A DNA stretch of 6,208 nt from CAYNFH01 sp964396385. GTDB taxonomy: Bacteria > Armatimonadota > Chthonomonadetes > Chthonomonadales > CAJBBX01. The position numbers and the translations under genes are program-made. This document shows, in pieces, positions 5,108 through 6,208 of the stretch. The DNA is taken from contig CAYNFH010000305.1 of assembly GCA_964396385.1 (NCBI GenBank), positions 1 through 6,208 of the forward strand, written 5' to 3'. Under the pieces are notes generated by a model. That model did not search any database, was not told the DNA's origin, and saw only the letters and a program-made list of their open reading frames with translations. Numbering within the stretch: position 1 is the first letter of the stretch; every line of letters starts with the position of its first letter.

Positions 5108-6208
5108 TTACGTATTCCTCCACCCACCTCCCGTTCTCCACGGGCTGAAGGGGTCTCCCTCCACGGGCGCAGTGGAGCGGGCTGCGGTGGGGCGCGTCAG
5201 GGTCTCGGCGGCGAGGGCGAGCAGGACCTCCGGTGGGATCTGCGAGGGCGGCTGCCAGCCGGAGAAATGCTGTGGCAGGAATCCGGTGTGCGTGCGGCCC
5301 TCGCGAAAGGCCGGATGGCGGACGATGGCCAGCAGGTATGGTATGTTGGTCCGGACGCCCAGAACGCAGAACTCTTCCAGGGCGCGCTCCAGCCGGTGGA
5401 GCGCCTCCTCGCGCGTCTCGCCCCGTACGATGAGCTTGGCCAACATGGGATCGTAGTAGGGGGATACTTCGCTTCCCCGCTCTACGCCGGAGTCCACCCG
5501 CACCCACGGGCCTCGCGGCTCGATCCACTGCTCCAGCGAACCGATGGAGGGCAGGAAGCCGGCCGCAGGGTCTTCGGCGTAGATGCGGACCTCGATCGAA
5601 TGGCCCGACGTGGCGAAGCGGCGAGGAGGCAACGCGGCGAGACGGGACTCTGCCGGTCCGAAGTCCGAAGTCCGAAGTTCGGGTTCGCCTTGGACCGGAG
5701 GCTCGAGGCCCCCGTTGGTAAGGGGCAGGGGGTGGCCGGAGGCGATGCGGAGCTGGAGCTTCACCAGGTCGATGCCGGTGACCATCTCCGTTACGGGGTG
5801 CTCTACCTGGAGGCGGGTGTTCACCTCCAGGAAGTAGAAGCGATGGTTGCCGTCCGGGCGCTCCTCCAGCAGGAACTCTACGGTGCCGGCGTTTACGTAC
5901 CCCGCCGCCTGGCCCACGCGCACGGCGGCCTCCGTGATGCGGGCGCGCAACTCCGGGGTCAGGATGGGCGAGGGGCTTTCCTCGATGATCTTCTGGCGGC
6001 GGCGCTGGATGGAGCACTCCCGCTCAAAGAGATGGATGACGCTGCCCTGTGCGTCGCCGAAGATCTGGACCTCCACGTGGCGCGGGTTGGAGACGTACCG
6101 CTCCAGCAGCACGCGGGAATCGCCGAAGGCACTCTGGGCCTCCCGCCGGGCCTCGTCCAGGAAGGGCTCCAGATTCGCCAGGGACTCCACCAGCCGCATC
6201 CCCCGGCC
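5108..6208 (-). CDS. Biotin carboxylase (MccA-like), N-terminus beyond window
   Basis: This is the ATP-dependent carboxylase that loads CO2 onto carrier-bound biotin. The frame is open to the window edge (G-R-G-M-R-L), so the start and the first part of the protein are missing. Numbered from the Met at 6199: RHVEVQIFGD at 40-49, ERECSIQRRRQKIIEE at 59-74, FLEVNTRLQVEHPVTE at 123-138 (E125, N127, R129, Q131, E133; counterparts of E. coli AccC E288 to E296), and HSIEVRIYAEDP with R205 (AccC R338). SPYYDPMLAKLIV and GVRTNIPYL follow. Between R129 and R205 there are 76 residues against 46 in E. coli. The roughly 30 extra residues include a heptamer array. The end, DPFSPWRTGGGWRNT, resembles the carboxylase-to-BT junction of methylcrotonyl-CoA carboxylase alpha chains rather than the end of AccC. 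Together with HMG-CoA lyase downstream this favours MccA, though accC would be an alternative label. Confidence 0.92.
   Translation of the reverse strand, partial: GRGMRLVESLANLEPFLDEARREAQSAFGDSRVLLERYVSNPRHVEVQIFGDAQGSVIHLFERECSIQRRRQKIIEESPSPILTPELRARITEAAVRVGQAAGYVNAGTVEFLLEERPDGNHRFYFLEVNTRLQVEHPVTEMVTGIDLVKLQLRIASGHPLPLTNGGLEPPVQGEPELRTSDFGPAESRLAALPPRRFATSGHSIEVRIYAEDPAAGFLPSIGSLEQWIEPRGPWVRVDSGVERGSEVSPYYDPMLAKLIVRGETREEALHRLERALEEFCVLGVRTNIPYLLAIVRHPAFREGRTHTGFLPQHFSGWQPPSQIPPEVLLALAAETLTRPTAARSTAPVEGDPFSPWRTGGGWRNT
5653..5698. repeat. Heptamer array flanked by 7-base inverted repeats inside biotin carboxylase
   Basis: TCCGAAG occurs in three perfect tandem copies (5657-5677) followed by a decayed fourth (TTCGGGT, 5678-5684). 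It is bracketed by ccggtcc (5653-5659, overlapping the first unit) and its perfect inverse ggaccgg (5692-5698). The segment is read in frame and encodes roughly residues 168-182 of the carboxylase, inside the extra loop that E. coli AccC lacks. It has no full copy of the CGGATTCCG core. Confidence 0.8.

Noticed and set aside
5094..6017. 307-residue minus-strand frame alternative to biotin carboxylase
   Set aside because: It is an Arg/Pro/Gly-rich shifted frame of the same strand, whereas the overlapping frame contains all biotin carboxylase motifs. There is no sign that the carboxylase continues in it at the 3' end.

Overview
The window comes from a G+C-rich bacterium. All four recognisable genes are on the minus strand, so they read from right to left: biotin carboxylase (5' end outside the window), a short biotin carboxyl carrier protein, a large exported tricorn-type protease, and HMG-CoA lyase (3' end just outside the window). 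No plus-strand gene, tRNA, rRNA, insertion sequence or CRISPR array was found. The phylum cannot be fixed from the sequence. An uncultivated environmental lineage, for example Armatimonadota or a similar G+C-rich phylum, is only a guess.

Layout: 6208-5108 biotin carboxylase, with MccA-like features; 5107-5002 an inverted array of 8-bp repeats; 5001-4495 biotinyl carrier protein; 4494-4354 spacer with inverted 7-bp arrays, a possible -10 box and a strong Shine-Dalgarno; 4353-1090 tricorn protease with signal peptide; 1093-1 HMG-CoA lyase, whose GTG start overlaps the tricorn stop. Biotin carboxylase plus carrier protein plus HMG-CoA lyase is the signature of leucine/isovalerate breakdown: 3-methylcrotonyl-CoA carboxylase makes 3-methylglutaconyl-CoA, which is hydrated to HMG-CoA and cleaved to acetyl-CoA and acetoacetate. 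The carboxyltransferase subunit, hydratase and isovaleryl-CoA dehydrogenase are not here and may lie upstream of position 6208. The exported protease could supply peptides to such a pathway, but that is inference.

The most unusual content is a set of short tandem arrays of 7- or 8-bp units that riddles the window. Most hold three or four copies, each with a different unit. In three places two arrays flank a shared core, CGGATTCCG or its reverse complement. They lie between genes and also inside genes. One sits in the middle of HMG-CoA lyase (about 22 extra residues), one in its N-terminal extension, and one inside biotin carboxylase (about 30 extra residues). One large inverted array lies exactly where a fused MccA protein would pass from its carboxylase domain to its BT/biotinyl domains, and may have split an ancestral fused gene. 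Because 7 and 8 are not multiples of 3, copy-number change in the coding arrays would shift the frame.
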